Counted from the stretch's first letter, positions 1 to 7,885 are shown. The stretch is DNA of 22,790 bases from CAWEPK01 sp049521495 (GCA_049521495.1 JBEKOT010000074.1:1-22790); one strand, 5' to 3'. The notes: generated from the letters alone by a model not told the origin. Made by a program: numbers and translations.

Positions 1-986
1 TGGAAGAAGGCATGCGACCTCGGCTTCATCGGGACCTTCATCAGCGAGGAGTTCGGGGGGTCGGGGCTGGGCTTCTTCGATATGGCGCTTATCATGGAGC
101 AGTTCTGGAGGGTGGACCCGGGTTGCGGCAATATCCTGCTGGCCGCGTTCGGCGCCGAGATCATACAGAACTACGGGACGGAGGACCAGAAGAAAAGATA
201 CCTGCCCCTCATCCCTTCCGGCCGCGCCATATCCTGCTGCGGGATCACGGAGCCGGACGCGGGCAGCGACATCCTTCTTGCGTCGACCGCCGCCGTTAAG
301 GACAAGGACGAGTATGTTATCAACGGAAGCAAGATGTTCATAACGAACGGCACCGTGGCCGACCTGGTGCTGGTTTTCTGCAACACCAGCCCGAAATCGC
401 CCGACCGCTACGGGAAGCATAGTTTCTTTATCGTCGAAAAAGGTACGCCCGGCTTTGAGGCCGTGCAGATAAAGGGCAAGATGGGCATACGCGCGTCCGA
501 CACGGCCGAGCTGACGTTCAACAACGTGCGGGTCCCGGCGCGGAACCTGGTCGGGGGCGTGGAGAACGAAGGGTTCAGGCAGGTGATGTATCTTCTCAAT
601 ATAAACAGGCTCATCGCCGCTGCGTCTGGCGTGGGCGTCGCGCAGGGGGCGGAAAAACGATCGCCTCATTCCAGGGCATCCAGTTCATGGTCGCAGAGAT
701 GGCCGCCCGGATAGAGGTCGCACGCAATACGCTCCACAAGGCGTGCTGGCTCATCGACAACGGCAGGTTCGATCCGATGATAATAAGCATAGCTAAGCTG
801 TTTGCAGGAGAAACAGCGGTGAGCGTCACCAACGACGCCCTCCAGCTTCACGGGGGTTACGGCTATATCGCCGAGTACGACGTGGAGCGCTTTTACAGGG
901 ACGCGAAGATCGTCGAGATCTACGAGGGCGCGAAGGAGATCGAGAAATTGACGATAGCCCGAGCGGTGCTCGGCAAGAAAGAGTGA
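1..986 (+). pseudogene. Acyl-CoA dehydrogenase, 5'-partial, broken by an internal frameshifting deletion
   Basis: FAD-dependent acyl-CoA dehydrogenase, which would oxidise an acyl-CoA to the 2-enoyl-CoA and pass electrons to ETF. The window starts inside the gene: frame 1 is open from base 1 (WKKACDLGF...). Family motifs are the CCGITEPDAGSD substrate/FAD loop near bases 235-270, the KMFITNG strand near 330-350, and at the C-terminus GGYGYIAEYDVERFYRDAK followed by IYEGAKEIEK. The Glu of that last motif is the usual catalytic base of short-chain members. Reading moves from frame 1 (through AQGA, about base 651) to frame 3 (from GKTIASFQGIQF, base 651 onward). The normal family segment between these (about 14 residues ending in ERKQF) is absent, consistent with loss of about 43 nt. 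The gene ends at TGA 984-986. It is a pseudogene, or an assembly error that removed a short segment. Family call is firm; substrate unknown. Confidence 0.88.
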
Positions 987-1028
987 TGGGGCGACGGAGA
1001 TGAAAATGAGAATCGGGAAGGCGCGACC

Positions 1029-1977
1029 ATGACCGCTGCCGCATGCAGAGATCTCGAAAAAAGGGTTATAAAGGAAAACCTCTGTTCCCTGCGCGGGAGG
1101 AAGCCTTGGCAATGTGCTCGAAGTCCTTAAGGCCCGCTCGACGGACGGGGCAATCAGGTCGAAGGCGCAGTACGGCGGCGCCGTTACCGCCCTCATGTCC
1201 TTCGCGATGAAAGAAGGATTCATAGACTCGTCGGTCCTGACGCGCGGCATCCTGCCCGAAGGCATCTGTGCCGGCTCGGAAAAGCAGGTGCTGGAGTGCG
1301 CCGGCTCGACATATATTGCCGCCCCCGTAATAGGCGTATTCAACGCCGCGGTCAGAGAGGGAAGGGGGAAAAAGATAGGCGTCGTGGGCACGCCGTGCCA
1401 GATATTGGCACTGGCCAAGATGAGGACCGCTCAGGAAAACCGGGATGCTGCGGAGAACCTTTCCCTGACGCTAGGGCTCTTCTGCACGTGGGCGCTCTCC
1501 TATGACGAGCTCATACGTTTTCTGGAGGAGAGGGTACCCCTTTCGGAGATAGCAAGGCTCGACATCCCGCCTCCGCCGGCAAACCTGTTCGAGATCTTTA
1601 CCACTTCAGGACGCATATCCGTCCCTCTCGACGAGGTGAGGAGGTTTATCAGGCCGGCCTGTGCCTATTGCATCGACATGACGGCCGAGTTTGCCGATAT
1701 ATCCGTCGGCGCAGCAGAAGGCATAGACGGGTGGAACACGGTGATAGTCAGGAGCCCGAAGGGAGCCGAATTATTGCGGAAGGCCATAACTGCCGGGGTG
1801 TTGGAGGCGGAAGCTCTACCGGAGCGGAACATCGAGCACCTGAAGGAGGCGTCACTCCTCAAGAAGAAGCGGGGGCTGGAGAATATCGTCGAAAGGACAG
1901 GCAAGGCAAGCGACCTTTTGTACATCGAGGGGAGCAGCGCCTTAGTAAAAGAGGAGGAGAACCGTGGACCTCATTGA
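1029..1977 (+). pseudogene. Coenzyme F420 hydrogenase/dehydrogenase beta-subunit (FrhB/FdhB) family protein, N-terminal Fe-S part lost
   Basis: FrhB-like flavin/Fe-S protein, a family that moves electrons between ferredoxin-type centres and a flavin. The intact part is open from GTG 1114 and shows family signatures: KAQYGGAVTALM near the start, GVVGTPCQILALAKMR, and RPACAYCIDMTAEFADISVG with its CxxC and ADISVG motif. The natural start is probably ATG 1029, seven bases after GGGAAGG. It gives an N-terminus ending ENLCSL that looks like the beginning of a CxxCGxC ferredoxin domain. That frame stops at 1129-1131, and the body resumes in another frame at GSLGNVLEVLKARS. The CxxCxxCxxxCP domain expected between them is missing (an estimated 50-70 residues). 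The product from GTG 1114 would be 287 aa. It overlaps the next gene by 14 nt, so the two were co-expressed. Broken, or an assembly deletion; the electron partner is unknown. Confidence 0.72.
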
Positions 1978-2788
1978 AGTCAACCGGAAGACATGCCGCC
2001 GGGACGGTATTTGCGCAGCCGCCTGCCCGGGCGGTCTCATCGAGCTCAAAAAAGGCGATTACCCCAAGCCGGCAGCCGGCGCCGAGGCCGAGTGCATCCG
2101 GTGCGGCCACTGCGTCGCGATCTGTCCGACCGGCAGCCTTACCCACCGCGAGATGGCGGTGGGAGAATGCCCGGCCGTCGATGAAAAGGCCCGGCTAACG
2201 GCGAAACAGTGCGAGCATATTTTGAAAAGCCGCCGGTCCGTGCGGGTCTACCGCAGTAGGCCGGTGAGCGCCAATATCCTTACCGGGCTCATTGAAACAG
2301 CCAGGTATGCGCCGTCAGGAAAAAATAGTCAATGCGTGGAATGGCTGGTCCTGGCGAGGAAGGACGAGCTGAAGCGGCTCGTGGAGATCGCGGCCGGCTG
2401 GATGCGATGGATGATCGCCAATAAGCCCGATATAGCATCGACCATGGGTATGGAGAGAATTGTGAGGCGTCACGAGCAGGGCGAAGACGAATTCCTGAGG
2501 AACGCGCCGGCCCTCATAGTCACCCATGCGAGAAAGGAGAACCCCTTCGCCCCCATGGCATGTCCCATAGCGCTTGCTTACTTCGACCTGGCAGCCAGGA
2601 GCCGGGGCCTCGGCTGCTGCTGGGCGGGCCTCTTCAACACTGCCGCTACGGTTTTTCCGCCTTTGAGGGAAGCCCTTTCGCTTCCCGAAGGACACCAGCC
2701 CTTCGGCTCGATGATGGTGGGCTATCCACGATTCACCTATCAGAGAGTGCCGCTGCGCAAGGCGCCGCGCATTACCTGGCGGGTCTGA
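1964..2788 (+). CDS. Ferredoxin-nitroreductase fusion protein
   Basis: 274-aa two-domain protein. Residues 1-60 are a ferredoxin domain and about 85-274 an FMN-binding nitroreductase-fold domain, with RRSVRVYRSRPV at the start of that domain and ARYAPSGKNSQ in the flavin-binding region. Proteins of this design are thought to feed ferredoxin electrons to FMN for reduction of a small organic substrate; the substrate cannot be named. The second cluster motif is canonical (C44, C47, C50, C54). The first is CRRDGICAAAC: the second Cys is replaced by Asp14, with C11, C17 and C21 kept. GTG 1964 is preferred because GAGGAGGAGAA lies just upstream. The 14-nt overlap with the FrhB-like gene implies translational coupling and possibly a shared electron-transfer role. 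Length is normal and no damage is visible. Confidence 0.85.
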   Translation: MDLIEVNRKTCRRDGICAAACPGGLIELKKGDYPKPAAGAEAECIRCGHCVAICPTGSLTHREMAVGECPAVDEKARLTAKQCEHILKSRRSVRVYRSRPVSANILTGLIETARYAPSGKNSQCVEWLVLARKDELKRLVEIAAGWMRWMIANKPDIASTMGMERIVRRHEQGEDEFLRNAPALIVTHARKENPFAPMACPIALAYFDLAARSRGLGCCWAGLFNTAATVFPPLREALSLPEGHQPFGSMMVGYPRFTYQRVPLRKAPRITWRV

Positions 2789-2908
2789 AGGGACCGGGGC
2801 AACTTACTGCGCCGAACGAGCCCCTGCGGTGAACAGATGACACTCCCCGCAAAAGGCAGGGGGATAATGGTCCTTCCTGTCATCATGACAGGCGAGACAG
2901 GTTTCGCG
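2789..2908. other. Gap between converging genes, with a near-perfect palindrome
   Basis: This 120-base gap separates the 3' ends of the nitroreductase gene (+) and the exporter gene (-). Bases 2876-2892 read CCTGTCATCATGACAGG, which can fold into a 7-8 bp stem with a 1-3 base loop. No T-run follows on either strand, so it is not a classical intrinsic terminator. It may still end transcription from both sides or bind a dimeric protein. A weaker C-rich/G-rich pair lies at about 2843-2862. No convincing small gene is seen. Confidence 0.35.
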
Positions 2909-3895
2909 TCAGGAGAAGATAATCAGGACGGTCCCGGCAAGGACAAGACCGTTCCCGAGCAGGACCCATCTGTCGAAACTCTCATATTCCCGGATGAAGA
3001 TAAAGGCAAGAATCAGGACCCACAGGGGCTGCGCGCGAAGGGCGAGACTGACGGCTATAATCGACCCGGCCGCTAAAGACAGGTACCGAAAGAGCTGGGC
3101 GATGCTTGTGCTCAGGCCGCCCCAGATGGCGACCTGGAGCGACTCCCGGCTTTCGCTCAGCAACTCCCTTCTGCTCTTCCTGTTGAAAAAAACAGAGGGG
3201 CTGATGACAGCGGCAGCCGCGAGATAGGCGATCAGGCTCCCGCCGATAGGTCTGCCCCCCTCCTCCAGCGCCAGCTTGATGAAAATGGCGCTGCTGCCCC
3301 AGAATACGGCCGCCCCGAAACCGTAAATGAAGCCCAGGACAAGGGCTCGTTTGTCCAACTGCCTGCCGTAGGAGCCGGACTTTGTCCGTAATGCCGCGCT
3401 GTCCGTCTCCTCTTTTAAGAGAATAAGGAGGGGGCCTGATAGGGTCAAAACCATGCCGGCGGTCTGTAGCAACGTGAGTCTGTCATGCAACAGTATCATT
3501 GCGAACGCCACGGTCGCGATAGGATACAGGTTTGTTACTACATTGGAGCGGTTCGAGCCGAGAACCTGGATAGCCCGGTAGGCCCACGTACGCCCGATGG
3601 CGAAATGGACTATCCCGGAGAGTGCCCACAAGAGACAGGCCCTCCAGGAAAGCCGGGCGATGCCGAATAAATCGCCCGTCAGCGCGGCGACTATTATAAA
3701 GAAGAGACAGCCCGAGAAGATGGAAATATTGGCCATATAGCCGGAGCTTGCACGAAGGACACCACGCCTTGTAATGACTGTATTGGCGGCGAAGACGGCG
3801 GAAGATATCAGACCGAAAAAAATGCCGAGCACGTCGCATTCTGCCATATCTCGACTGAAAGGGGAAGAGATTTTATACATGACGCAGAGCCCCAT
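2909..3895 (-). CDS. EamA/DMT-superfamily membrane transporter
   Basis: Integral membrane protein with about ten hydrophobic helices in two homologous halves, the EamA (RhaT/YdcZ-like drug/metabolite exporter) layout. Helix 1 is around VLGIFFGLISSAVFAANTV and the last around LLGNGLVLAGTVLIIFS; the second half has GFIYGFGAAVFWGSSAIF. The central linker is polar (ETDSAALRTKSGSYGRQ). The frame is open back to a TTG at 3955, but that would add a very basic leader. ATG at 3895, preceded by AAGAAGG, is chosen here; ATG at 3847 (MAECDVLG) is also possible and gives the most typical N-terminus. The gene is transcribed opposite to everything else and is not part of the neighbouring operons. Export of a metabolite or amino-acid-like compound is likely; the substrate is unknown. 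Confidence 0.8.
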   Translation of the reverse strand: MGLCVMYKISSPFSRDMAECDVLGIFFGLISSAVFAANTVITRRGVLRASSGYMANISIFSGCLFFIIVAALTGDLFGIARLSWRACLLWALSGIVHFAIGRTWAYRAIQVLGSNRSNVVTNLYPIATVAFAMILLHDRLTLLQTAGMVLTLSGPLLILLKEETDSAALRTKSGSYGRQLDKRALVLGFIYGFGAAVFWGSSAIFIKLALEEGGRPIGGSLIAYLAAAAVISPSVFFNRKSRRELLSESRESLQVAIWGGLSTSIAQLFRYLSLAAGSIIAVSLALRAQPLWVLILAFIFIREYESFDRWVLLGNGLVLAGTVLIIFS

Positions 3896-3938
3896 GGTCG
3901 CCTTCTTGCTGCGGCTACCGGCCTGGCTAACGTTTTTC

Positions 3939-3967
3939 TTGACAGAATATTTCAAATAAGATATACG
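3939..3967 (+). promoter_or_regulatory. Sigma70-like promoter upstream of korDABC
   Basis: A perfect -35 box TTGACA (3939-3944) is followed after 17 bases by TATACG (3962-3967, four of six matches to TATAAT). The surrounding 3945-3980 stretch is the most AT-rich part of the region. It lies 56 bases upstream of the korD start and points into the long + strand gene run. A TATAAT also sits directly against the korD ATG (4017-4022) but has no partner -35 at a usable distance. Confidence 0.55.
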
Positions 3968-4022
3968 ATATATGATAATCCTTGATCGGTGCCGGATGAA
4001 AGGCTAAAATGGAGCTTATAAT

Positions 4023-4223
4023 ATGAGCCAAGTTATGGTAAATATTGAGAGATGCAAGAGGTGCGGGATCTGCATAGAGCTTTGCCCAAGCCATGTTTAT
4101 CGAGCGACGGGCGAAGGGTATCCCGATCCGGTAAATCTGGAGAAGTGCACTGAATGCCGGCTTTGTGAGCTATGGTGTCCCGATTACGCGGTAGAGATAG
4201 AGGTGCGAAGGGATGGAGCATAA
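4023..4223 (+). CDS. korD: 2-oxoacid:ferredoxin oxidoreductase, delta (ferredoxin) subunit
   Basis: A 66-aa protein that is essentially one 2[4Fe-4S] ferredoxin. The first cluster uses C11, C14, C17 and C21 (CKRCGICIELC) and the second C42, C45, C48 and C52 (CTECRLCELWC), both with canonical CxxCxxCxxxC spacing. It is the first gene of a four-gene set followed by alpha, beta and gamma subunits of a 2-oxoacid:acceptor oxidoreductase, so it is the electron-wiring subunit rather than a free ferredoxin. The 11-nt overlap with the alpha gene suggests coupled translation. RBS ATGGAG lies at 4009-4014. Confidence 0.88.
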   Translation: MSQVMVNIERCKRCGICIELCPSHVYRATGEGYPDPVNLEKCTECRLCELWCPDYAVEIEVRRDGA

Positions 4224-5364
4224 GAAAAAAGTAAAGCTGATGCAGGGGAATGAAGCATGCGCCGAGGGCGCAATCGCCGCGGGGGTCCGGTTTTTTGCAG
4301 GCTACCCCATTACCCCCTCGAACGAGATTGCAAACGTGATGTCGAGGAGGCTTCCTCAGGTGGGGGGAAAGTTCATCCAGATGGAGGACGAGATAGGGAG
4401 CCTGGCAGCGGCGATAGGGGCCGCGCTCACGGGGGTCAAAGCCATGGATGCAACAAGCGGACCCGGGTTTTCCCTCAAGATGGAGAACCTGGGGCTCGCA
4501 TGCATGGTGGAAGTCCCCCTGGTTCTCGTAAACGTACAGAGGGTAGGACCTTCGATCGGTATGGCGACGTCCCCGGCCCAGGCCGACGTGATGCAGGCAA
4601 GGTACGGCTCCCACGGGGACTACGCGAACATCGTGCTGTCGCCCTCGTCGGTCCAGGAGATGTTCGATCTGACGATAAAGGCCGTCGATCTCTCCGAGAG
4701 GTTCAGGGTGCCCGCAATTCTTTTGGCCGATCAGGTAGTGGGACACATGCGGCAGAACGTCACCCTTCCTCCCTACGAAGAGGTGAAGACCGCATACCGG
4801 CCGGAGCCGCAAGTACCGCCGGAACAATACCACCCGTACAGGGGGAACGAAAAAGGAGTTCCGCCCATGGCGAAATTCGGGACCCCCTATCACTGGTACG
4901 CGAACAGCAGCGCGCACGGCGAAGACAGCTTCCAGGCGACCAGCGACTTTGTCGTATCGAAGGCGCTGATCGAGAGACTCACCAACAAGATCGAAAAGAA
5001 TAAGCACGAAATCGTAGAGGTGAAGGGCGAATTCCTCGACGACGCGGACATAGTGGTCCTGGCGTTCGGCTGTACCGCTATCGCCGCAAAGGGGGCCGTC
5101 CTCAGGGCGAGGGAGAGGGGCATAAAAGCAGGCTTCTTCAGGCCCCTGGTCCTGTGGCCGTTCCCTGAAGACGAGGTCAAGGCGGTCTCGGAAAAGGCAA
5201 AGGCAATCATCGTCGCCGAAATGAATATGGGCCAGTATATCCATCCCGTCAGAGAGACGGCATGCAGAGGAAGGGCCGAGGTCATTTCCATTGCCAGGCC
5301 GGGAGATGTCTTCACTTCGTCGGAGATACTTCAAAAAATCGTGGAGGTACATAAAGTTGTCTAA
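4213..5364 (+). CDS. korA: 2-oxoacid:ferredoxin oxidoreductase, alpha subunit
   Basis: A 383-aa alpha subunit of a CoA-dependent 2-oxoacid:ferredoxin oxidoreductase, which oxidatively decarboxylates a 2-oxoacid to its acyl-CoA while reducing ferredoxin in the cytoplasm. The diagnostic YPITPSNEIA motif is at residues 31-40, followed by the MEDEIGSLAAAIGAALTGVK and ATSGPGFSLKMENLG segments of the pyrimidine-binding domain. The C-terminal third (from about residue 275, DIVVLAFGCTAIAAKGAVLRA) is the transketolase C-terminal-like domain. The separate alpha, beta, gamma and delta genes and this alpha type resemble 2-oxoglutarate enzymes (KorA) more than pyruvate enzymes. Indolepyruvate or branched-chain substrates cannot be excluded. 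It is an internal gene of korDABC and overlaps the next gene by 8 nt. Confidence 0.9.
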   Translation: MEHKKKVKLMQGNEACAEGAIAAGVRFFAGYPITPSNEIANVMSRRLPQVGGKFIQMEDEIGSLAAAIGAALTGVKAMDATSGPGFSLKMENLGLACMVEVPLVLVNVQRVGPSIGMATSPAQADVMQARYGSHGDYANIVLSPSSVQEMFDLTIKAVDLSERFRVPAILLADQVVGHMRQNVTLPPYEEVKTAYRPEPQVPPEQYHPYRGNEKGVPPMAKFGTPYHWYANSSAHGEDSFQATSDFVVSKALIERLTNKIEKNKHEIVEVKGEFLDDADIVVLAFGCTAIAAKGAVLRARERGIKAGFFRPLVLWPFPEDEVKAVSEKAKAIIVAEMNMGQYIHPVRETACRGRAEVISIARPGDVFTSSEILQKIVEVHKVV

Positions 5365-6202
5365 GGATGCCCCCCTTTCTTCTCTCGTTGAAAAATATTT
5401 CTACACGCACCAGTTCCCCACGATGTGGTGTCCAGGGTGCGGGAACGGCACCGTCGTTATGGCCATGGTGAGGGCGATAGAAAGGCTGGGGTTGGACCTG
5501 CACAAGGTGATTCACACGGCGGGCATAGGTTGCTCGAGTGTCGCGCACTGGTATACGACCTTTACCGCCCTCCAGTCGGCCCACGGACGGGCCCTGCCTA
5601 GCGCCACGGGCATCAAATTGGCCAACCCCGCACTCACCGTCGTCGTGACGATGGGCGACGGCGACTGCATCGCGATAGGCGGCAACCACCTCATTCACGC
5701 TTGCCGGCGCAACATAGACCTGACGGCAATCGTTTACAACAACTTCAATTACGGCATGACGGGTGGCCAGGTAGGCCCTACTACGCCGCTCGACTCCATC
5801 ACATCCACGACGCTGTGGGGGAACATAGAGCCGCCCGTCGATATATGCAGGGTGGCGGAGGCCGCCGGGGCGACGTACGTGGCGAGGGGCGCTGTCTATT
5901 ACATAAAGGAATTGATAACGCTCATAGAAAAGGGCATAAGGCACAAGGGCTTCTCTCTGATAGAGGTCATGACCCCCTGCCCCACCGTCTTCGGCAAGAG
6001 AAACAACCTGGGGTCTTCGCCGCAGATGTGGAAGGCCCAAAAAGATTTTACCGTGCCCGTAAATAAGTTCAAGGACCTTCCGGCCGACGAGCAGAAGGGC
6101 AAGTGGCCGAGAGGGGTGCTTGTGGAAAAGAGACTGCCGGAGTTCACGGAGGAGTATTCGAAACTGATCGCCCAGGCGCAGAAAGAGAGGCAGGGAACAT
6201 GA
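5357..6202 (+). CDS. korB: 2-oxoacid:ferredoxin oxidoreductase, beta (thiamine diphosphate) subunit
   Basis: 281-aa beta subunit carrying thiamine diphosphate and one [4Fe-4S] cluster. MWCPGCGNG supplies C25 and C28, GIGC supplies C59 and TPCPTVFG supplies C208, the four cluster ligands expected in this family. The ThDP/Mg site is MGDGDCIAIGGNHLIHA through IVYNNFNYGMTGGQ (residues 99-138). Start TTG 5357 is chosen because GGAGGT lies at 5343-5348, 8 bases upstream, and the resulting N-terminus matches the family. Longer in-frame starts would run deep into korA. The stop overlaps the gamma-subunit start as ATGA. Isoleucine codons are ATA-rich (11 of 18), unlike the 13-22 kb block. Confidence 0.9.
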   Translation: MSKDAPLSSLVEKYFYTHQFPTMWCPGCGNGTVVMAMVRAIERLGLDLHKVIHTAGIGCSSVAHWYTTFTALQSAHGRALPSATGIKLANPALTVVVTMGDGDCIAIGGNHLIHACRRNIDLTAIVYNNFNYGMTGGQVGPTTPLDSITSTTLWGNIEPPVDICRVAEAAGATYVARGAVYYIKELITLIEKGIRHKGFSLIEVMTPCPTVFGKRNNLGSSPQMWKAQKDFTVPVNKFKDLPADEQKGKWPRGVLVEKRLPEFTEEYSKLIAQAQKERQGT

Positions 6203-6741
6203 AAGGAATCACAGAGATCCTCTTGGGCGGAACGGGCGGCCAGGGGTTGGGCCTTGCGGGCGTGATCCTTGCCCAGGCCCTCGCCGAGGAGGAGGGCAAG
6301 AACGTGCTCGAGACCGAGGCCTACGGGATATCGATGAGAGGCGGTATGAGCCGGGCGGAGGTGCTTGTCAGCTCGGGTGAAATAAACGAGATCAGGGTTA
6401 CCGAGCCCGATGTCCTTCTGGCCATGTCCCAGCCAGTGGCCGATATTTACGTCCCCAAGACGAAGAGAGACGGGATAATAATCGTCGATTCGGCGTTCGT
6501 CGCCTGTCCGCCGAACGCTGCGTCCAGGGTTTTTTCACTCCCTCTCACGGAAGAGGCGAGAAAGCTGGGCATGGAGGCTGCTGCCAACATAGTGGCGCTG
6601 GGAGCCTTGGTCTCACTCTCCCGCATACTGGCCGATGAATCGATTGTAAAGGTCCTTAGAAAGAAATTCGGCCCGTCTGTCATCGGCATAAACCTGAAAG
6701 CCTACGAGACCGGTTGCCGCATGGCGCACGACAATCTCTGA
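6199..6741 (+). CDS. korC: 2-oxoacid:ferredoxin oxidoreductase, gamma subunit
   Basis: 180-aa gamma subunit. It starts with the family-typical strand and loop ILLGGTGGQGLGLAG, followed by the segment YGISMRGGMSRAEVLVSSGEI. It completes the D-A-B-C set. The ATG at 6199 overlaps the korB stop by four bases, with a GAGAGGCAGGGA purine-rich RBS, and is preferred to the in-frame upstream codon at 6103. The subunit helps bind CoA and hold the complex together. Together with korDAB it would provide low-potential reduced ferredoxin for aryl-CoA reduction, as the 2-oxoglutarate enzyme does in Thauera; the role here is inferred from context. Confidence 0.9.
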   Translation: MKGITEILLGGTGGQGLGLAGVILAQALAEEEGKNVLETEAYGISMRGGMSRAEVLVSSGEINEIRVTEPDVLLAMSQPVADIYVPKTKRDGIIIVDSAFVACPPNAASRVFSLPLTEEARKLGMEAAANIVALGALVSLSRILADESIVKVLRKKFGPSVIGINLKAYETGCRMAHDNL

Positions 6742-6757
6742 TACAGGAGGTATACCC

Positions 6758-7099
6758 GTGGCAAAAAAAGAACAAGAAATCCATGAAACAGATTCCGTCA
6801 AATGGGAGCCCATAGCCGGGTCCCCGGGTATATCCGAAAAAGTCCTCAATGTAGACCCGGCGACGGGAAGCGTCACGAGGCTTCTCAAATACGAGCCGGG
6901 CACCAGGACGGAGGAGGTCCTGATCCACGACTTCCACGAGGAGATCCTTGTCCTCGAAGGGTCCTTCATCGACACGAGGAGCAAGGCCACTTTCGAAAAG
7001 GGATACTATGGCTACCGCCATCCCGGCATGGTGCACGGCCCCTATTATTCGGCCGGAGGCATGATGACCTTCGAGATCAGGAATTACGAGAAGGAGTAA
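6758..7099 (+). CDS. Small cupin-domain protein (ChrR-cupin-like)
   Basis: 113-aa single-domain beta-barrel protein. Metal-site motif 1 is HDFHEEILVLEGSF (H57, H60, E61 or E62, then the EG turn), and motif 2 is YRHPGMVHGPY with H93. This is the arrangement of small cupins with a ChrR/anti-sigma-type cupin fold. They may be enzymes on small carboxylic compounds or metal/ligand sensors; no specific reaction can be assigned. Start GTG 6758 is well supported by AGGAGGT ending eight bases upstream. It lies 16 bases after korC and before the DUF2848 gene, so it is most likely in the same transcript. Confidence 0.72.
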   Translation: MAKKEQEIHETDSVKWEPIAGSPGISEKVLNVDPATGSVTRLLKYEPGTRTEEVLIHDFHEEILVLEGSFIDTRSKATFEKGYYGYRHPGMVHGPYYSAGGMMTFEIRNYEKE

Positions 7100-7145
7100 C
7101 GGTAAGATCGGAGCGATGCGGCCGGAGAAGCCGCTCGGGAGGACT

Positions 7146-7838
7146 ATGAAGGTCTTGAACTTGAAGCTCAAGAGCAACGGTCAGTTCCGCGATATTCCCT
7201 TCCCTGTGAGGCGCATGGTAAACGCAGGCTACACCGCCAGAGACCAGGAGGGTGTTAGGAAGCATATCGAAGAGCTGAAAGAAAAAGGCGTTCCCGCGCC
7301 GCCGGAGATACCGACGCTCTACCCTGTCGCATCATATCTGCTCGGGACGGGGGGAGCCCTGGAGGTCGTAGAGGAGGACAACTCCGGGGAGGCCGAATTC
7401 GTTCTTTTCCTGGATGAGGGCAACATTTACGTCGGCGCCGGGAGCGATCATACCGACAGGGCGCTGGAGGCTTCAAGCATCGTCAAGGCAAAACAGATAT
7501 GCCCGAACGTCGTATCGCCTGTGATATGGCCGTACGAGGAGTTGAAAGGGGTGTGGGACAGTCTCGTGCTTCGAAGCTGGGTCGAAAAGGGAGGGAAGAG
7601 GATCCTATATCAGGAAGCCAACCTGTCCGCCTTCATTACTGTGGAAGACCTGCTCTCTTTCGTAAAGGGCAAGATAAAGGACGGGAACCTGGAAAACATG
7701 GTGATATTCTCGGGGACCGTTTCCGTCATCGGCGGCAAAGTGCTCTCCGGAGAAGGCTTCGAGGTCGAGCTCTTCAACCCGGCGAATGGCGATTCGCTCT
7801 GGTGCAAGTACCGCATTGAGATGATTGATTATCTATAA
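7146..7838 (+). CDS. DUF2848 family protein
   Basis: About 230 aa. I recognise the DUF2848 family from the run VNAGYTARDQEGVRKHIEEL, the GEAEFVLFLDEGNIYVGAGS segment leading into SDHTDR, the KAKQICPNVVSPVIWPYEEL region, and a C-terminal FSGTVSVIGG...FEVELFNP part. The function of the family is not established. These proteins are often next to catabolic and transporter genes, and the ligand-site-like pattern suggests a hydrolase or isomerase on an organic acid (inference). ATG 7146 (MKVLNLKLKSNG) is chosen because GGGAGG (7137-7142) precedes it and it matches the usual family N-terminus; ATG 7116 in the same frame is the alternative. Located between the cupin and a Liv-type binding protein, it probably belongs to the same catabolic operon. 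Confidence 0.7.
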   Translation: MKVLNLKLKSNGQFRDIPFPVRRMVNAGYTARDQEGVRKHIEELKEKGVPAPPEIPTLYPVASYLLGTGGALEVVEEDNSGEAEFVLFLDEGNIYVGAGSDHTDRALEASSIVKAKQICPNVVSPVIWPYEELKGVWDSLVLRSWVEKGGKRILYQEANLSAFITVEDLLSFVKGKIKDGNLENMVIFSGTVSVIGGKVLSGEGFEVELFNPANGDSLWCKYRIEMIDYL

Positions 7839-7885
7839 ATGGTGTCGATGACAATAATAGGTCGAGCCGGCTGCAAGGAGGAATC

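Noticed and set aside
666..1418. 250-codon minus-strand frame across the acyl-CoA dehydrogenase end and the FrhB-like gene
   Set aside because: It overlaps two recognisable + strand genes and has no family features.
4017..4022. TATAAT directly before the korD ATG as a leaderless promoter
   Set aside because: There is no -35 at a suitable distance, and the -10 would lie on the start codon. The TTGACA/TATACG pair further upstream is a better promoter.
4033..5352. 439-codon minus-strand frame opposite korD and korA
   Set aside because: Antisense to two clearly identified subunit genes; no domain and no plausible RBS context.
6103..6198. Upstream in-frame start for korC at 6103
   Set aside because: It would overlap korB by about 100 bases. 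ATG 6199 with an ATGA overlap and the GGTGGQG motif near the N-terminus fits the family.
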